Assembly (NCBI GenBank): GCA_038502055.1
Contig: JAXRKN010000045.1
Coordinates: 7,677,501 to 7,741,500, forward strand
DNA length: 64,000 nt
Source: Tanytarsus gracilentus
Lineage: Eukaryota; Arthropoda; Insecta; Diptera; Chironomidae
Reading direction: 5' to 3'
Shown: positions 46,625 through 58,311 of the stretch, piece by piece
Position numbering within the stretch: position 1 is the first letter of the stretch
Layout of the letters: each line of letters opens with the position of its first letter
The notes under the pieces: generated by a model
What the model was told of the DNA's origin: nothing
The model's database searches: none
The model's input: only the letters and a program-made list of their open reading frames with translations
Program-made: the position numbers and the translations under genes

Positions 46625-49586
46625 AGTCAATTCTGCTTATTTTTTTCGAGAGTGACTAAACTTGGGGATTTAAAATATTTTTTTATTTTTTAAACAAACA
46701 AGAAATTCGACCACAGTTTTACACCCCTCGACATTTCTGCATTCATTGTTTTCTTGCGGTTTTTCTTGAATGGGAAAACAATCAAGTTGTTTTTTAGTTG
46801 CTCACCTAGAACTGCCTTGAGTCGATTCAAATGCCTTGACATCGAGCGTTTACCTTTTTTGTGCGCAAAACGCGTGTTTTTGTGGTGTGTGCTTTACCTT
46901 CTCTTTCACTTCAATATATTTTTTATGTGCCGGTGAAGTTCTCAAATAAAAAAGAAACTCATGCAATGCCATGAAGCGCTTATTGAATTTTCTATAATGA
47001 AAGTAATAAAAAAATTTGAATTAGCTTTTAAAGGCCATAAAAGTCATGCAGAAACTTTTTCTTACTATTTTAAAGCTTTTAAAAAATCACACATAAAAAT
47101 TCTTGGAATCTTGACATCCCTTGTTGACATAAAACCTCAAACATCCATAGAGTTTTTGTGTTCATCGAAGTTGAAAAATGGAAATTGAAAATCTCACATA
47201 TATTTTTTTTCATCAACTATCGACAATAAATGTGATGCTGAAGGATTTTGTCATGACTTGAATTTGATTGTTGCTTCGAGGTGTTTGTTATTTGTCGATT
47301 TTCAAGATTTATTTCGAGATGAAAAACTAAATTTTTTTGATTTTTTTAGTCGGATCGTCCAGATGAAAATTCATAGCTCAAATTTACTAAAAAACATAAC
47401 TTCATAGGCATATCAAAAAAAATTAAAAGTTTTGAAGACACGTTGGAAAAATATTTGAAGAAAAGCGCTTGAATTTATTGTAATGCATTATAATGCACCT
47501 ATAACCTTTAAATTTAAAATTCATTCAAATGGAAAGAGTGATAAGAGTTTGCGGACGTCGCTTTTTGAAAAGTTTCAACATGAATGAAAGCGTTCACATG
47601 TGATTTTCATATCCACAAAAATTTTGTCAGAGTGGAAAATTCAACACGTGGAGCGAGAAAAAGCTTTTGTTTTCCTCTCTCACGAGAGAAAGAGAAAATT
47701 TTCCTGTTGCAATTATTCTCTCGGTTATTTCTCATAAAAGAAAATTTGAGAAATGGCAAGATCAGTTTCAGTTGATTGACTGATATTGTCGGGAAAACAT
47801 CAAAAAAATCAAATTTGAACTTTAAAGATTTTAGCCAGGAAAAAATATTTAAAAGTTGGTGAAAAAGTATTCAGTGAATGACATTCAATCCTGAAAAATA
47901 TTCAAACTTCATTTATCAACTTCAAAATTTGACATTTTATTTTTTTTTCTCTTTAAAGCGATTTAAAATATTAAAGTTTAAAATTTAATCAAACGCTGTC
48001 AACTTTTTTACATTTTTCTTCAAAAATTTTCACTAGATTTTTTGTCGCAATTAAAAATTGTATAAAAGCAAATTAAAGTCAAATATTTGAATAAAAATTG
48101 ACTTCATTTGCGAGAAAAGTTTTTGTTAATTGAATTCTCTTCTTCGTGCCCTGTTCATGGGTTTAAATACTGCATTACAATCATGTATTTGAACACAGGC
48201 ACGAGCGCAACGAGAATTAATGAAAAATATGAATTTTCCAGGCATATGCAAAAAGTTTTATCAAAATTCTTTCATCAACTTTAAAATTGAAATTTTTTAA
48301 AAAACATATTTGAAAAAATATTTTTCCCAGTTTTTTTTTTATTGTCAAACGCATTTTCCTCTCCACTGATCCTCTTTCGCCGCCGAATCGAGAAAATGTA
48401 CAGCAAGTGTCTCAGTTAGTGATGAATCGTTGTCGTGAAAGGATGGAAAATCAGGAAAAGATAAATAAAAAAGGACAATAAGTGAATCGAATGATACACA
48501 CTTAAGTGGCTGTAAAGTGAAAAAATTGTGTCAAGTGAGAGATGCTCGCATATAATTAAGTGGATTCTAATCGATTTTTCCTCACGCTTGGTGGAATAAA
48601 TTGCAACAGAAGCGCTTTAATGGCCTTCATTATTGCCATATAAATCTCTTTGATGAGCAAAAAATTATTCATAACATAACACGAGGTGTAAATTATTTGC
48701 ATTTAAATTTATAATTTATTCTTCCTTGTTCGTGTTATCACTTAGGATAAAATTAACATGTAAAATCAGGAAGACGTGAATTGAATAAATTTTCATTCGA
48801 GTGAAATGTGGTTCAGGATTTTAAAAAGTGTTAATTGAAATAAAAAAATTTAAAATTTAAATTATTATTTAAATAATTAAAAAGTAACTTTTTGAATTAA
48901 AAATGTGAATAATTCGGATTTAAAATTATTTCTGGTTTGAAAAATTAAAATTTTGATTCAATATTTCAACCTAAAAGCTACTTAAAAATAATTAAAAATT
49001 TTATTTGAAAAGTTTTTAATGAAATTAATTTGTTAATTGTTTAATTAAAATTTTAAAAAATCTCATGGATTAAAATAAATTTTAGAAAGAACTTCCAAAA
49101 TACCTTCAAAATTTTTTACCTCCAAAAGTTTAAATCACTTTAACATTGTCAATTAATCCGCTTAATTAAGCGTAATATCCATGACACTCAAAAAGTTCAC
49201 TCAAGACGTGTTTCTCACCCATCAACAGTCAAAAACTTCGTTTAATGCCACAAAAACTCTGTGTTAAAATCACTTTCGTTAAACAGGATTTAAAACCGCA
49301 TTGAAAACTCTCTCACTAACTCGCTTGTTATAAAAAGTAAGCCGCAAGGATTAGCAGATAAAAGGAAAAGTGAATAAAAGCTAGGATAAAACTTTTTTTG
49401 TGTTATGTGCGATGAAAAAAAATGATGCCACACTTCGAGTAACTTACAATGAAACCATTATCATAATGGAAATTCCCGACAAGGAAATGTGCCGGAAAAA
49501 TTCATTTCTTTATCACCTAATTATTTCTCACTTTTGAGGAATTTACACGACTGTTTGAAAATAATCACATGCTTAATCCATAATTC
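46625..49586. other. intergenic with a hairpin
   Basis: No protein-coding gene is evident. The one structured element is the inverted repeat at 48133-48218, listed separately. Confidence 0.5.
48133..48218. ncRNA. candidate pre-miRNA hairpin
   Basis: The 86 bases fold as an imperfect hairpin. AATTCTC (48133-48139) pairs with GAGAATT (48212-48218). TCGTGCC (48144-48150) pairs with GGCACGA (48198-48204). GTTTAAATAC (48161-48170) pairs with GTATTTGAAC (48185-48194) with one G-U pair. The loop is about 14 bases. There is a small internal loop and a 5'-arm bulge of several bases. Size and shape suit a microRNA precursor. TGAACACA in the 3' arm equals the start of insect miR-317, but the rest differs, so I do not claim that identity. 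Strand is undetermined because the structure would form from either. A remnant of a small inverted-repeat element is the main alternative. Confidence 0.4.
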
Positions 49587-52500
49587 ATGTTTAAAATGAG
49601 GTGGATTGTGATTTTCGTGATATCAATAATTAGCAACAAGACAGCGATTGCAGCCAAAAAATCTGGTCATCATCATTCAACGAAGCGACAACAGAATCAA
49701 CATTCAAACATTTCAAAATTACTCGATAAATTGTTGGAGAATTATGTAAATGTCCAATTTGATGTTTTTTCTCTGTGCGGTTTCAATTTTTACAAATAAT
49801 TAATTTTATAATTCAGGATAATAGCCTTCGGCCTGATTTTGGAAACGCACCAGCGGTTGTTGAAATCGATTTAATGGTCCGAAGCATGGGACCTGTTAGT
49901 GAAATTGAAATGGTGAGCATTTAAATTTTTTTAGAGGTGTCTTAGAAATAATTTTTCATTTTCGTTTTGTGTCGTACAAGTTGATCACATGTATAAAATA
50001 TGAAAAATTGCACTTTCTCTAAAAAAGGATCAATTTCAATGAGCAGAAAAAATCCACATGTGTGCGATAAAAACTTTTCCTTCTCCTTTTCTGCTCTGAA
50101 AAGCTCTTAAAAGTTTATATTGAAGGGTGAATTTTATCAAAAACTTGAATTGTGTTTAACATAAATTTGAAATTGAATGAAAAATCGCAAATAATGATAG
50201 ACGAATGTAAAAGAAGAAGTTTTACGTAACTCAATGAGATTTGTTTAGAATTTTATTGACCGAAACTTGTGCGGTTTTTGTTTGTTGTGGAGTATTTTGC
50301 TGTCCACCGATGAGAAAATTTTATGGATATTAATTTTTTATTCAGAATATCTAAAGTTAAATTTAACGGAAAAATTATTTTTAAAATTTTTTACTGCTTT
50401 TTTTTTGAGAGTTTTAAAAATTCAATTAATTTTTAACTCAAAAAACTCGTGACAACATAAAAAAGCTGAAAAGTCTTCTTCCCGACAGGAAGACAAAAGC
50501 CTTGAGGACTTTTTTCTCTTTTCAATCTTTTTATAACACATTTTAATGCATCTAGATGTTTTTTTGAATCATTGCCCAACACAGAGAAGCGCGTGAGTGT
50601 CTTTTCTCAATGAAATTTTTAAAAGTTCTTCCTATTGTTATACTCCACATTTATTTTTACACACCCGAAAAAAAAATTGTGTGAAATGCCAAAAAGTTTG
50701 GCAAACATCAAAGGAAAGGACTTTTTCTCTTGTGTGGTTTTAGCTTCCCTTGAAGCTGAAAAAAATGTTATCACAATATTTGCATGGCTTCACTAATGGT
50801 TTTTCCTCTATTTTTTATATAGACTTACAGCATGGATTGCTACTTTCGGTAGGACACATTCACTCTTTAATTTCAGAAGGGATTTTTAATGTAATTTTTT
50901 TAGACAATCTTGGGTCGATCGAAGGTTAGCTTTTGAGGATTCAACAACGAATGTCACGACTCTCGCATTGAGCATTTCTATGTTGAAGAGAATTTGGAAA
51001 CCGGTGAGGGATTAAATGCTTATAAGAGATTTGACAACAGGTTGTTTAATTATTTTTCAGGATACTTTCATCCTCAACGGAAAGCAGGTAAACTTTAATT
51101 CCTCTCTAAAAATCCTCATTCCATTTTAAAAAAATCTCCTCAGTCATATCTCCACACCATAACGACACCAAATAAATTTGTTCGACTCTACAACGACGGC
51201 AGGGTGCTTTATTCGAGCAGGTGATATCCAATTAATTGTTCTTTTCTTCTCCCGTGCCTGTCACTGAAAAATTAAGATTTTAATCGATTTTTCTTCCACT
51301 TCGCTCTTTATCGATGATGACATTGATATTGTTCTCGATGCTTAGATTAACAATAAAGGCAGCATGTCCCATGAGCTTGGAGAATTTTCCAATGGACGTT
51401 CAGAGGTGTCCACTCAAGTTGGGATCTTGTGAGTTAAAATTAGATAATTTTAAATTTTGAAATAATTTTTCGATATAAAGTCGGCTACACAACAAGTGAC
51501 CTCATTTACCGATGGAATTCTCGGGCAGTAAAAATTAGCGATGATTTAAGAATGTCGCAGTTTGATCTCATCGGTGTGCCGTCATCAAATGAGTCACTTC
51601 GTATGGGCGACAATCGGCATGCCACACGCAAGTCAAATGGTAAAAGTTTATTAAGTTAATGATTAAATTATTTAATTTATAAATTTACCAGGAGCACAAG
51701 AATTTTCAATCCTTCTCGCATCTTTTCATCTTCAACGACATATGGGAAATTTTTTGATTCAAGTTTATGGTCCATGCATTTGTAAGATTTATTTTAATCA
51801 CAAAATTTTCAGACATTTTATTTTAACTAAATTAGTGCTGGTGATTTTGTCATGGGTGTCATTTTGGCTGAATCGAGAAGCAACTGCTGATAGGTGAGAA
51901 AAATTAAACTTTTAAAATTTAATAAAAATTAATTTTTTACTTTCAGAATATCTTTAGGAATCACGACAGTTCTCACGATGACTTTTCTTGGTCTCGAAAG
52001 TCGGACAGACCTGCCGAAAGTCACTTACCCAACCGCTTTAGATTTTTTCGTTTTTATTTCATTTGCATTTATTTTTGCAACAATTCTTCAGTTCGCTTTC
52101 GTTCATTATTTTACAAAGGTGAGAAAAATTTAAATTTTTAACGTATTTTAAATATTTTTTACTGTCTAGTACGGTTCGGGTGAGTGCTATTACAATTTCT
52201 ATGAGTCATCTGACGAGGAAAGTGACAATGAAGATGGGGATGAGAATTATTTGCAATCGAGTGCAATGTCAACGAGCCACTTGAGCAGTCTGTCTCTCGA
52301 TGCGGCTGATGTTTATGGAGTGATACCTTTATCACGATTTGAAATAGAAGTTGAGAGGGAATCGCGAGTTTTGAGAGCGCTTAGAAGCTGCAAAAAGTTC
52401 ATGGTCAAAAATTTATTCTGTCAAAAGTTTATTTCAAAGGAAATTAGAAATTGCCGTGATGATGTGAGTGAATCGATTGACGAAAGCGAGCAACCAATTC

Positions 52501-52715
52501 CGTCATCGTCGGTTGACACAACCGCTCAAAATACACCCATTGTTCAGCGTCATCAAAATATTCCTGAAAATGCAAATGCAGCCGCGAGAGGTCGAAGAAC
52601 GTTCAATTCAGTTTCGAAAGTTGACAAAATTTCACGAGTGGTTTTTCCTCTTTTGTATCTTGGAATTAATCTTATTTATTGGGTTTTTTATTTAACGAGA
52701 AGTCAAAGGAAGTAA
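49587..52715 (+). CDS. Cys-loop GABA receptor subunit, GRD/8916 class
   Basis: Subunit of a pentameric ligand-gated ion channel in the neuronal membrane. Twelve exons: 49587-49745, 49817-49912, 50823-50848, 50904-51003, 51061-51087, 51144-51220, 51346-51428, 51481-51639, 51692-51781, 51836-51893, 51947-52118, 52170-52715; 530 residues, all phases consistent. Order: signal peptide; LLENYDNSLRPDFG; FRQSWVDRRLAFE; PDTFILNGKQSYLHTITTPN; Cys-loop from CPMSLENFPMDVQRC; four membrane helices, M2 reading ISLGITTVLTMTFLGLE and M3-end HYFTKYGSGECYY; a long acidic, Ser-rich intracellular loop; and M4 near the C terminus (FPLLYLGINLIYWVFYL). The FLGLE..RTDLPKV..PTALDFF run points to the insect GRD or CG8916 class over RDL or LCCH3; I cannot separate these two from memory. 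The residues before M2 read ADR where anion channels usually have PAR. The start is the ATG at the signal peptide. Confidence 0.9.
49913..50822 (+). other. large second intron of the GABA receptor gene
   Basis: At 910 bases this is by far the longest intron of the gene. I looked for an alternative copy of the following 26-base exon, because the RDL gene has duplicated exons in this region, and found none. Confidence 0.6.
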
Positions 52716-53315
52716 AGTAAAAGAAAGTTTGATTAATTTCAAGCTTTTTGTGAAATAAGTGTTTGAATAAAGTTGAAAATTTTAAACATGTGAAAATAAT
52801 TTTAAAACTTAATTTTTCCAGCACGTGGCGAAAGATTTCTGAATTTTCAAATATAATTTTTCATTTTTAAAAGACAAATTTTAATTTCCTCTCCAAATTT
52901 TCTTTTTCATTAATATTTGTTTTTATTAACTTTCAAATTTCAATAAATAACAATTTTTTAATCATAATTTTTCAATAAATTAAATCATTTTGAGTTCTGA
53001 AAATAATTAAGAGAAATTAAAAATTCATAAAAATTATTTTCTACAACATAGAGAAAAAAAGTGATTGAGATTAGACTGAAATTCTGCGAAACAAAAAAAT
53101 TAGTTAAGAATCAAAATATTCAACTTTTTTTGACAATCAGGTTACATATTTTTGTCTTTTTGCCAATTTTAAAGGAGTTATTAAAATTATTGGGGAGACC
53201 AATTGACAGTGTTTTAGGTTTAAGGTGGGAATGGATGTAATTTTTGGTGTTTTTGTTTGTTGAATCAATTTTGTGATTTTCGTGTCATTTTTAAGATGAA
53301 GTTGAATTTTTTGTC
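52716..53315. other. intergenic between convergent genes
   Basis: AT-rich with no gene. AATAAA at 52766-52771 is a likely polyadenylation signal for the receptor gene. The 3' untranslated region of the Idh3g gene must also end here if its most distal last exon is used. Confidence 0.5.
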
Positions 53316-53364
53316 TTATCCACTATAATCAAACGACGGCATTGGATTACTCTTATGGATACCA
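53316..53364 (-). other. Idh3g: candidate alternative last exon of Idh3g (distal)
   Basis: A TTTGTGTTTAG acceptor on the minus strand is followed by an in-frame tail ending SNPMPSFDYSG and a stop. Joined from the donor TG|GTAAAT at 54115 it stays in phase and gives a protein of 399 residues. Clean coding sense after a good acceptor supports it; transcript evidence is needed to decide usage. Confidence 0.5.
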
Positions 53365-53724
53365 CTAAACACAAAAAATAAATAATTGATTAATGAATAA
53401 ATTTTGAAGTTTAGTTCTTAAGCATAATTTAGGCAAGAAATGATCGATTTTAAAAATTTCTAATTATTGTCAATTTTAAAAATTCAATTTCCCTAAAAAA
53501 GAGAAAGTTAGAAATTTTTATAGATTTTAAGAAAACAACGAGACGCATTGAGATGGTTAAAAATGGCAATGAGTAATTTAGAAACAAATTTACGGTATGA
53601 GACAAATCAGTTTGCTTGGAATTTTCCACATGCTTTCCACACTTTGAAATTTCTCTCCTACTTTAACTCACAATCTTTCGTAGGAAAAAATAGAACACAA
53701 AAATCATTGCCATGTTAAACAAAA

Positions 53725-55383
53725 TCAAGCGAATCGCCAGAATGTGTCATCATTTTCTTCATCATCTTTTTCACTCGGTGGTTTCCTTAAAGGATACAAA
53801 AAAATTAAAGTTTTCTTTTGAATGAAATAGAAATTAAAATTTAAAGCAAAAAATTATCACTGGAATGTTCATAAATTTTTTTAAATGCGTTGTTAGTTTC
53901 TTGACAAAGTCTTGACGCACACACTTTCACACACACAGAAATAAATTTATTGTTCGTGCCTGTTGCATATATGTAAAATATATAGAGGAAGGAAATAAAG
54001 AAAGGATAAATTAGGTTAAGCGGTTTAAGATGCTGAGGGCCTGCAGCATGTAAATTGTAAAGTTATGAAGGAAATGTTAGCAGTTAAAAATTATTAGAAA
54101 AAAATTTTAATTTACCATGAAACGCGATTTTCAGCCAAGTGCTTAAGGACGCACTGAACAACGTCAGTAGATGAAGCAGTTCCTCCAAGATCTATAAATA
54201 AAGTCCTCAAATACTGTTCAAAATTAAAATCTCACCAACTCACCGGCCGTATGAACTTTGTCAGTTACAATTGTCTCATAAATTGCACTTTCAATTGCGG
54301 CTGCATGTTGTAAGTGACCCAAGTGCTTCAACATATCCACGCTCGCGTTCAACATGGCAAATGGATTGGCAATATTTTTGCCGGCAATACCACTTCCTGT
54401 GTTACGAGTGCCAGGCTCAAAAACAGCATAATGATCACCATAATTGCGTCCAGCGTATAATCCAGCACCACCAATTAATCCGCAAATGACATTTGAGCAG
54501 ATTGAACCATACAAGTTGGTGGTCAATAAGACATCAAACTGATTTGGATTTGAAACTAACTGCATGCAAGTGTTGTCGATAATCATGTTGTCATGCTGAA
54601 TATCTGGAAATTCTTTGGCGACTCTTTGTGATACTCTAAGGAACAAGCCATCGCTAAGCTTCATGATGTTCGCCTTGTGGATTGTCGTCACCTTCTTCCG
54701 TCCATGAAGACGAGCATATTCGAATGCAAAACGAGACAATCTTTCGCTGGCTTCATCGGTCATGATTTTCATTGACTCAACAACACCTGGAACTGACTCG
54801 TGCTCAAGCATGGCATACTCGCCTTCGGTATTTTGTCGAATGACGAGTAAATCGAGATTTTGATGGTGTGAACGAACTCCCGGATACGATTTGCAGTGGA
54901 GTACGTCGACAAACAGATCGAGTTCGTTTCTTAAGGCGACATTACGACTGACAACTCCAAGAGCTTCCGACTTTGTCTCAATATTACCCTTAATCGCAAC
55001 GCCATTCCTCTTAATTGATGTAATTGCATACTCTACGTCGTCATTTGATTCGCTATTAGAATCGATGTCGACCACCTCAAAGTCTACAGGGACGCCAGCA
55101 TATCGGAAAATTTCACGGACATAAGTCATGAGCTCAGCTCCAATGCCGCCGCCCGGAAGCATCGTGACTGTGTGTCGTCCACCATATTGAGCCTTCGGAA
55201 TCGGCGCAATTCGCTTTTGCAGTGGACTTTTGTGCTGTAGTTCATATGCGCTGCAGTAATTCTAAAATTGCAAAAAATTGAAATTGTTAGGTAACATTTT
55301 GTGCAGAAAGTTTACGATTAATTTACTCGTTTTAGCGCCGATGAAAGAATTGAACTCGAGCTTTTTATGTATCGGAGAGCCAT
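53725..55383 (-). CDS. Idh3g: NAD-dependent isocitrate dehydrogenase, gamma subunit
   Basis: Regulatory subunit of the mitochondrial NAD-IDH complex, which oxidises isocitrate to 2-oxoglutarate in the citric-acid cycle. Exons: 55327-55383, 54244-55261, 54116-54191, 53725-53785; 403 residues. The first exon encodes a Ser/Arg/Lys mitochondrial presequence. The core reads MLPGGGIGAELM, LDVxHCKS-like DVLHCKSYPGV, IRQNTEGEYAMLEHESVPGVVES, KKVTTIHKANIMKLSDGLF, MIIDNTCMQLVSNPNQFDVL, NLYGSICSNVICGLIGGAGL and GKNIANPFAML. These match the gamma subunit better than the catalytic alpha. The proposed last exon gives the tail WKPPSEKDDEENDDTFWRFA. If the donor at 54115 is not used, translation ends at 54112 after RVSW (384 residues), and a second possible last exon lies at 53316-53364. 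Divergent from Sumf1. Confidence 0.88.
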
Positions 55384-55914
55384 TTTGAATCCTTTCAGAG
55401 GGAAAAATTAACACTTCGACTTTTAGAAATTGCAAAAATTAAGGATTACGACGAGTCGACAGTTCACGCTTTTCTCCCACTGAACTAAAAGAGAGAATTT
55501 TTTGTTATTTACTCTCTCGCACCAACACAAATGTAAAAATTTCACACGTGAGAATTATGAGAGATTTTTTTTGAATTTATCGAGTCGGTTATGATTTATT
55601 TTTGATAAATTTGACTGCTTAGATTAATTAATTTTTATATCAATTTTTAATTTATAAAATTGAAAAATAAAATTGATTAATTTTTAAATAAATTTACGAA
55701 AATAAAATTGAAAAATGTATTTAAATTTTTATTTAGGGGGAAATCTTTCAATGTTTACATTTTTCTTTTCTTCTTATCTTATGTATAAATAAAAGCTTTA
55801 TATACCCAGACATTTATTATATTCTTTCTTAATTTTTTTTATCTGCTCCAATTAATTTAGCACTTTTTACTTATGTGGCTTTTTTAATTGTCACCGCGAC
55901 AGTGCTCGAACAAG
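55384..55914. promoter_or_regulatory. divergent region Idh3g / Sumf1
   Basis: 531 bases separate the two start codons. On the Sumf1 side TATAAATA at 55784-55791, about 124 bases before the ATG, is a possible TATA box. AT-rich otherwise. Confidence 0.4.
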
Positions 55915-56916
55915 ATGTTTTTTAAGCGAATTATTTTATTAAATTTAATTTATTTTTTAACAAACATTCCTTTGTCATTCTGTGATTGTGGTTGCTCAAA
56001 AACATCGCGAAATGCAGGCGAATCGAATAAAGATGGTGCAAATGAAAATGAGCCTATTGACACTGAAAAATGGAAGGGTGCTCAAGCATACGAAAAAATG
56101 AGCTTAATTCCAGGTGGAAAATATTTTGTCGGCACCAATGAAATTATTTTTGAAAGCGACAAAGAAGGACCGGAAAGAGAGGTCGAAGTGAAACAATTTT
56201 ATCTCGACAAATTTGCCGTTTCAAATGCTGATTTCAAAGAGTTTGCTGATGCGACTGGATATAAAACTGAATCAGAGACTTTTGGCGACAGTTTTGTATT
56301 TAAAACACTTTTGAGCGAAGAAGTTCAAGAGAAATATGTCGATTTTCGAGTGGCTCAAGCACCATGGTGGTTTAAAATTAACGGATCAGACTGGAAGCAT
56401 CCCGAAGGACCCGAGTCAAATATAGATGATCGTTTAAATCATCCAGTTATTCATGTCTCATGGAATGATGCTGTCAAATATTGTTTGTGGAAAAATAAAA
56501 GACTTCCAACTGAAGTCGAACACGAAGTGGCATGTCGTGGAGGCAAACGAGGAAAATTATATCCATGGGGTAATGCACTTTATCCAAGAGGTGAGCACTG
56601 GATGAATATTTGGCAAGGAGAATTTCCAGATGAAAACACCGCCGAAGACGGATATGCCTCAACAAGTCCCGTGGATCAATTTCGACAAAACGAATATGAC
56701 CTTTACAGCATTGTTGGCAATGTCTGGGAATGGACAAGCGATCTTTGGGATTCACGCGATGAAGGAAAACAAAATCCTGATAGAACTAGAAAGGGAGGAA
56801 GTTACCTATGCCACAAGAGCTACTGTTATCGCTACAGATGTGCTGCAAGGTCACAAAATACCGAAGATTCATCGGCTGGAAATTTAGGTTTTCGGTGTGC
56901 AAAAGATTTTGAATAA
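55915..56916 (+). CDS. Sumf1: formylglycine-generating enzyme
   Basis: Endoplasmic-reticulum enzyme that oxidises the active-site cysteine of sulfatases to formylglycine, which all sulfatases need. Single exon, 333 residues. Signal peptide (about 1-22), then an N-terminal cysteine cluster (FCDCGCSK) like the one that helps retain the human enzyme in the ER. The catalytic domain follows: LIPGGKYFVGTNE, PEREVEVKQFYLDKFAVSN, APWWFKINGSDWKHPEGP, NHPVIHVSWNDAVKYC, RLPTEVEHEVACRGG, YPWGNAL, VGNVWEWTSDLW, and GGSYLCHKSYCYRYRCAARS with the two active cysteines at 299 and 304. All expected residues are present. The frame can be extended to a TTG at 55888 but the ATG at 55915 starts the signal peptide directly. 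Convergent with the TraB-domain gene 224 bases away. Confidence 0.95.
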   Translation: MFFKRIILLNLIYFLTNIPLSFCDCGCSKTSRNAGESNKDGANENEPIDTEKWKGAQAYEKMSLIPGGKYFVGTNEIIFESDKEGPEREVEVKQFYLDKFAVSNADFKEFADATGYKTESETFGDSFVFKTLLSEEVQEKYVDFRVAQAPWWFKINGSDWKHPEGPESNIDDRLNHPVIHVSWNDAVKYCLWKNKRLPTEVEHEVACRGGKRGKLYPWGNALYPRGEHWMNIWQGEFPDENTAEDGYASTSPVDQFRQNEYDLYSIVGNVWEWTSDLWDSRDEGKQNPDRTRKGGSYLCHKSYCYRYRCAARSQNTEDSSAGNLGFRCAKDFE

Positions 56917-57139
56917 AAAATTACAGGAAAAAATGTAACACGTGACTTTTTTGAACTTTTATTAATATTGTAATAAAAAAAATTAAAAAAACAAATATTT
57001 AACAGACAAAAAATTTAATACTTGTTTATTTTGAAGAAACCATTTTTTAAAATGTGTTGCTGTGGCTTTTTGTTGTTTAAGACAGATAAGTTAGAGATAA
57101 AAGTAATAAAATATAACTGATAAATTAAGATTTGATATT

Positions 57140-58311
57140 TTAGAACAATCTTCGGAGATATGGAGCGGTGATACGATAGATCCCATATCCAACCAATGCA
57201 TACGTTCCATATTTAACAGTTTTTCCAAAAACTCGTGTGCTCGTTGAGGCTTGCGGGATGGTCATAATTTTGGGAATTTCTTCTGCGAGTCCTCTCTTTG
57301 AGTTCCAGAATTTTTGAACGCCTAAAATAAATTTTACATTGAATTTAAAAGTTTTAAATACAAAAATAATTTTGCCTACCTGCACAATGTCCAATGCCCA
57401 TCACACCTACAACATTAAAAGGTTCCAATGGACGTGTTGACGATTGCCTTATTTCATGATGTGAGTGTAAAGCTGCAATTTGTAGGCTGTAACATAGATA
57501 TAAATCCCTCTCGGTAACAAAAACTTCCCCGAACTTTGGAAACTCTCCCGCCATCTCCTTCATAAGTTCCTCTAATAAATCCTTTTGTTTGCATTGTTCG
57601 ACCTCTTCTTTCGTGATATTTTCATCGAATGTCAAAAGCTTCCATACGAGCTTTAATGTCTGCCATAAAGTCAAACTTTTAATGCCTCTCTGTAGTGTAA
57701 TGTTTATCGGTCGATCACCCAAGTGAACCAAACAATTGGGAATTTTTTTCGCCTCCTTCATCGCTGTACGAAACTCACCGCCTGGCGCCATACCCAGTTC
57801 CTTTGTTAACTTAGCCGACATATTAAGCAATAAAATGTAAAACATGCCATTCATGTAGCCATTTGATTTTATAACGCTGCGGATTTTTTGCATATTAATG
57901 TCCTTCGCCTCTTCGAGAAGAGTTTTTTCATCGTGCCTCAAAATGTGGACTCGACTTTCGCACAACTAAAAAAAATATTATTATCTTTAAATCATTTGAT
58001 CAATTTTTGACATCGTGACCTACCTCAACAACAACAGTTTTCGGCTGAACATTTCTAATCACATTGGCGACATCCTCTTGTGATTTCTCGGAAAAATGTG
58101 CGGTTCCAACTAAATAGACATTGCAACCGTTTGGCATTTTCAGTAGGGTCACAGTCTCAGGTAGATTCTCGTTGAACTCTTTAAGGCTGTCATAAATTTT
58201 GATGTTTGGAAAATCCCGCTCTTGTGGCGGCTCGTCAATAACAATCGCAACATTAGTATTATCTGATTTCGTCGATGTAGAATTAAGCACTAAATTCTCT
58301 TTAGAAGTCAT
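57140..58311 (-). CDS. Trabd: TraB-domain-containing protein (TRABD)
   Basis: Member of the TraB/PrgY family, whose animal members are thought to be metal-dependent peptidase-like proteins; one relative resides on the mitochondrial outer membrane. Three exons: 58024-58311, 57380-57965, 57140-57321, phases 0 and 1; 351 residues. The domain opens with NVYLVGTAHFSEKSQEDV and TVVVEVCESRV-like sequence over the first junction, with the invariant GTAH and an E-(L)CE-R box. Middle: MAPGGEFRTAMKEA, HLGDRPINITLQRG. Late: VGVMGIGHCAGVQKFW across the second junction, which supplies the GxGH motif. A single hydrophobic helix near the C terminus followed by YLRRLF suggests a tail anchor (inference). The start is the first ATG. 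Confidence 0.9.

Noticed and set aside
48185..48210. identification of the hairpin as miR-317
   Set aside because: Only the first eight bases agree with that microRNA; the remainder does not, so only the seed match is noted.
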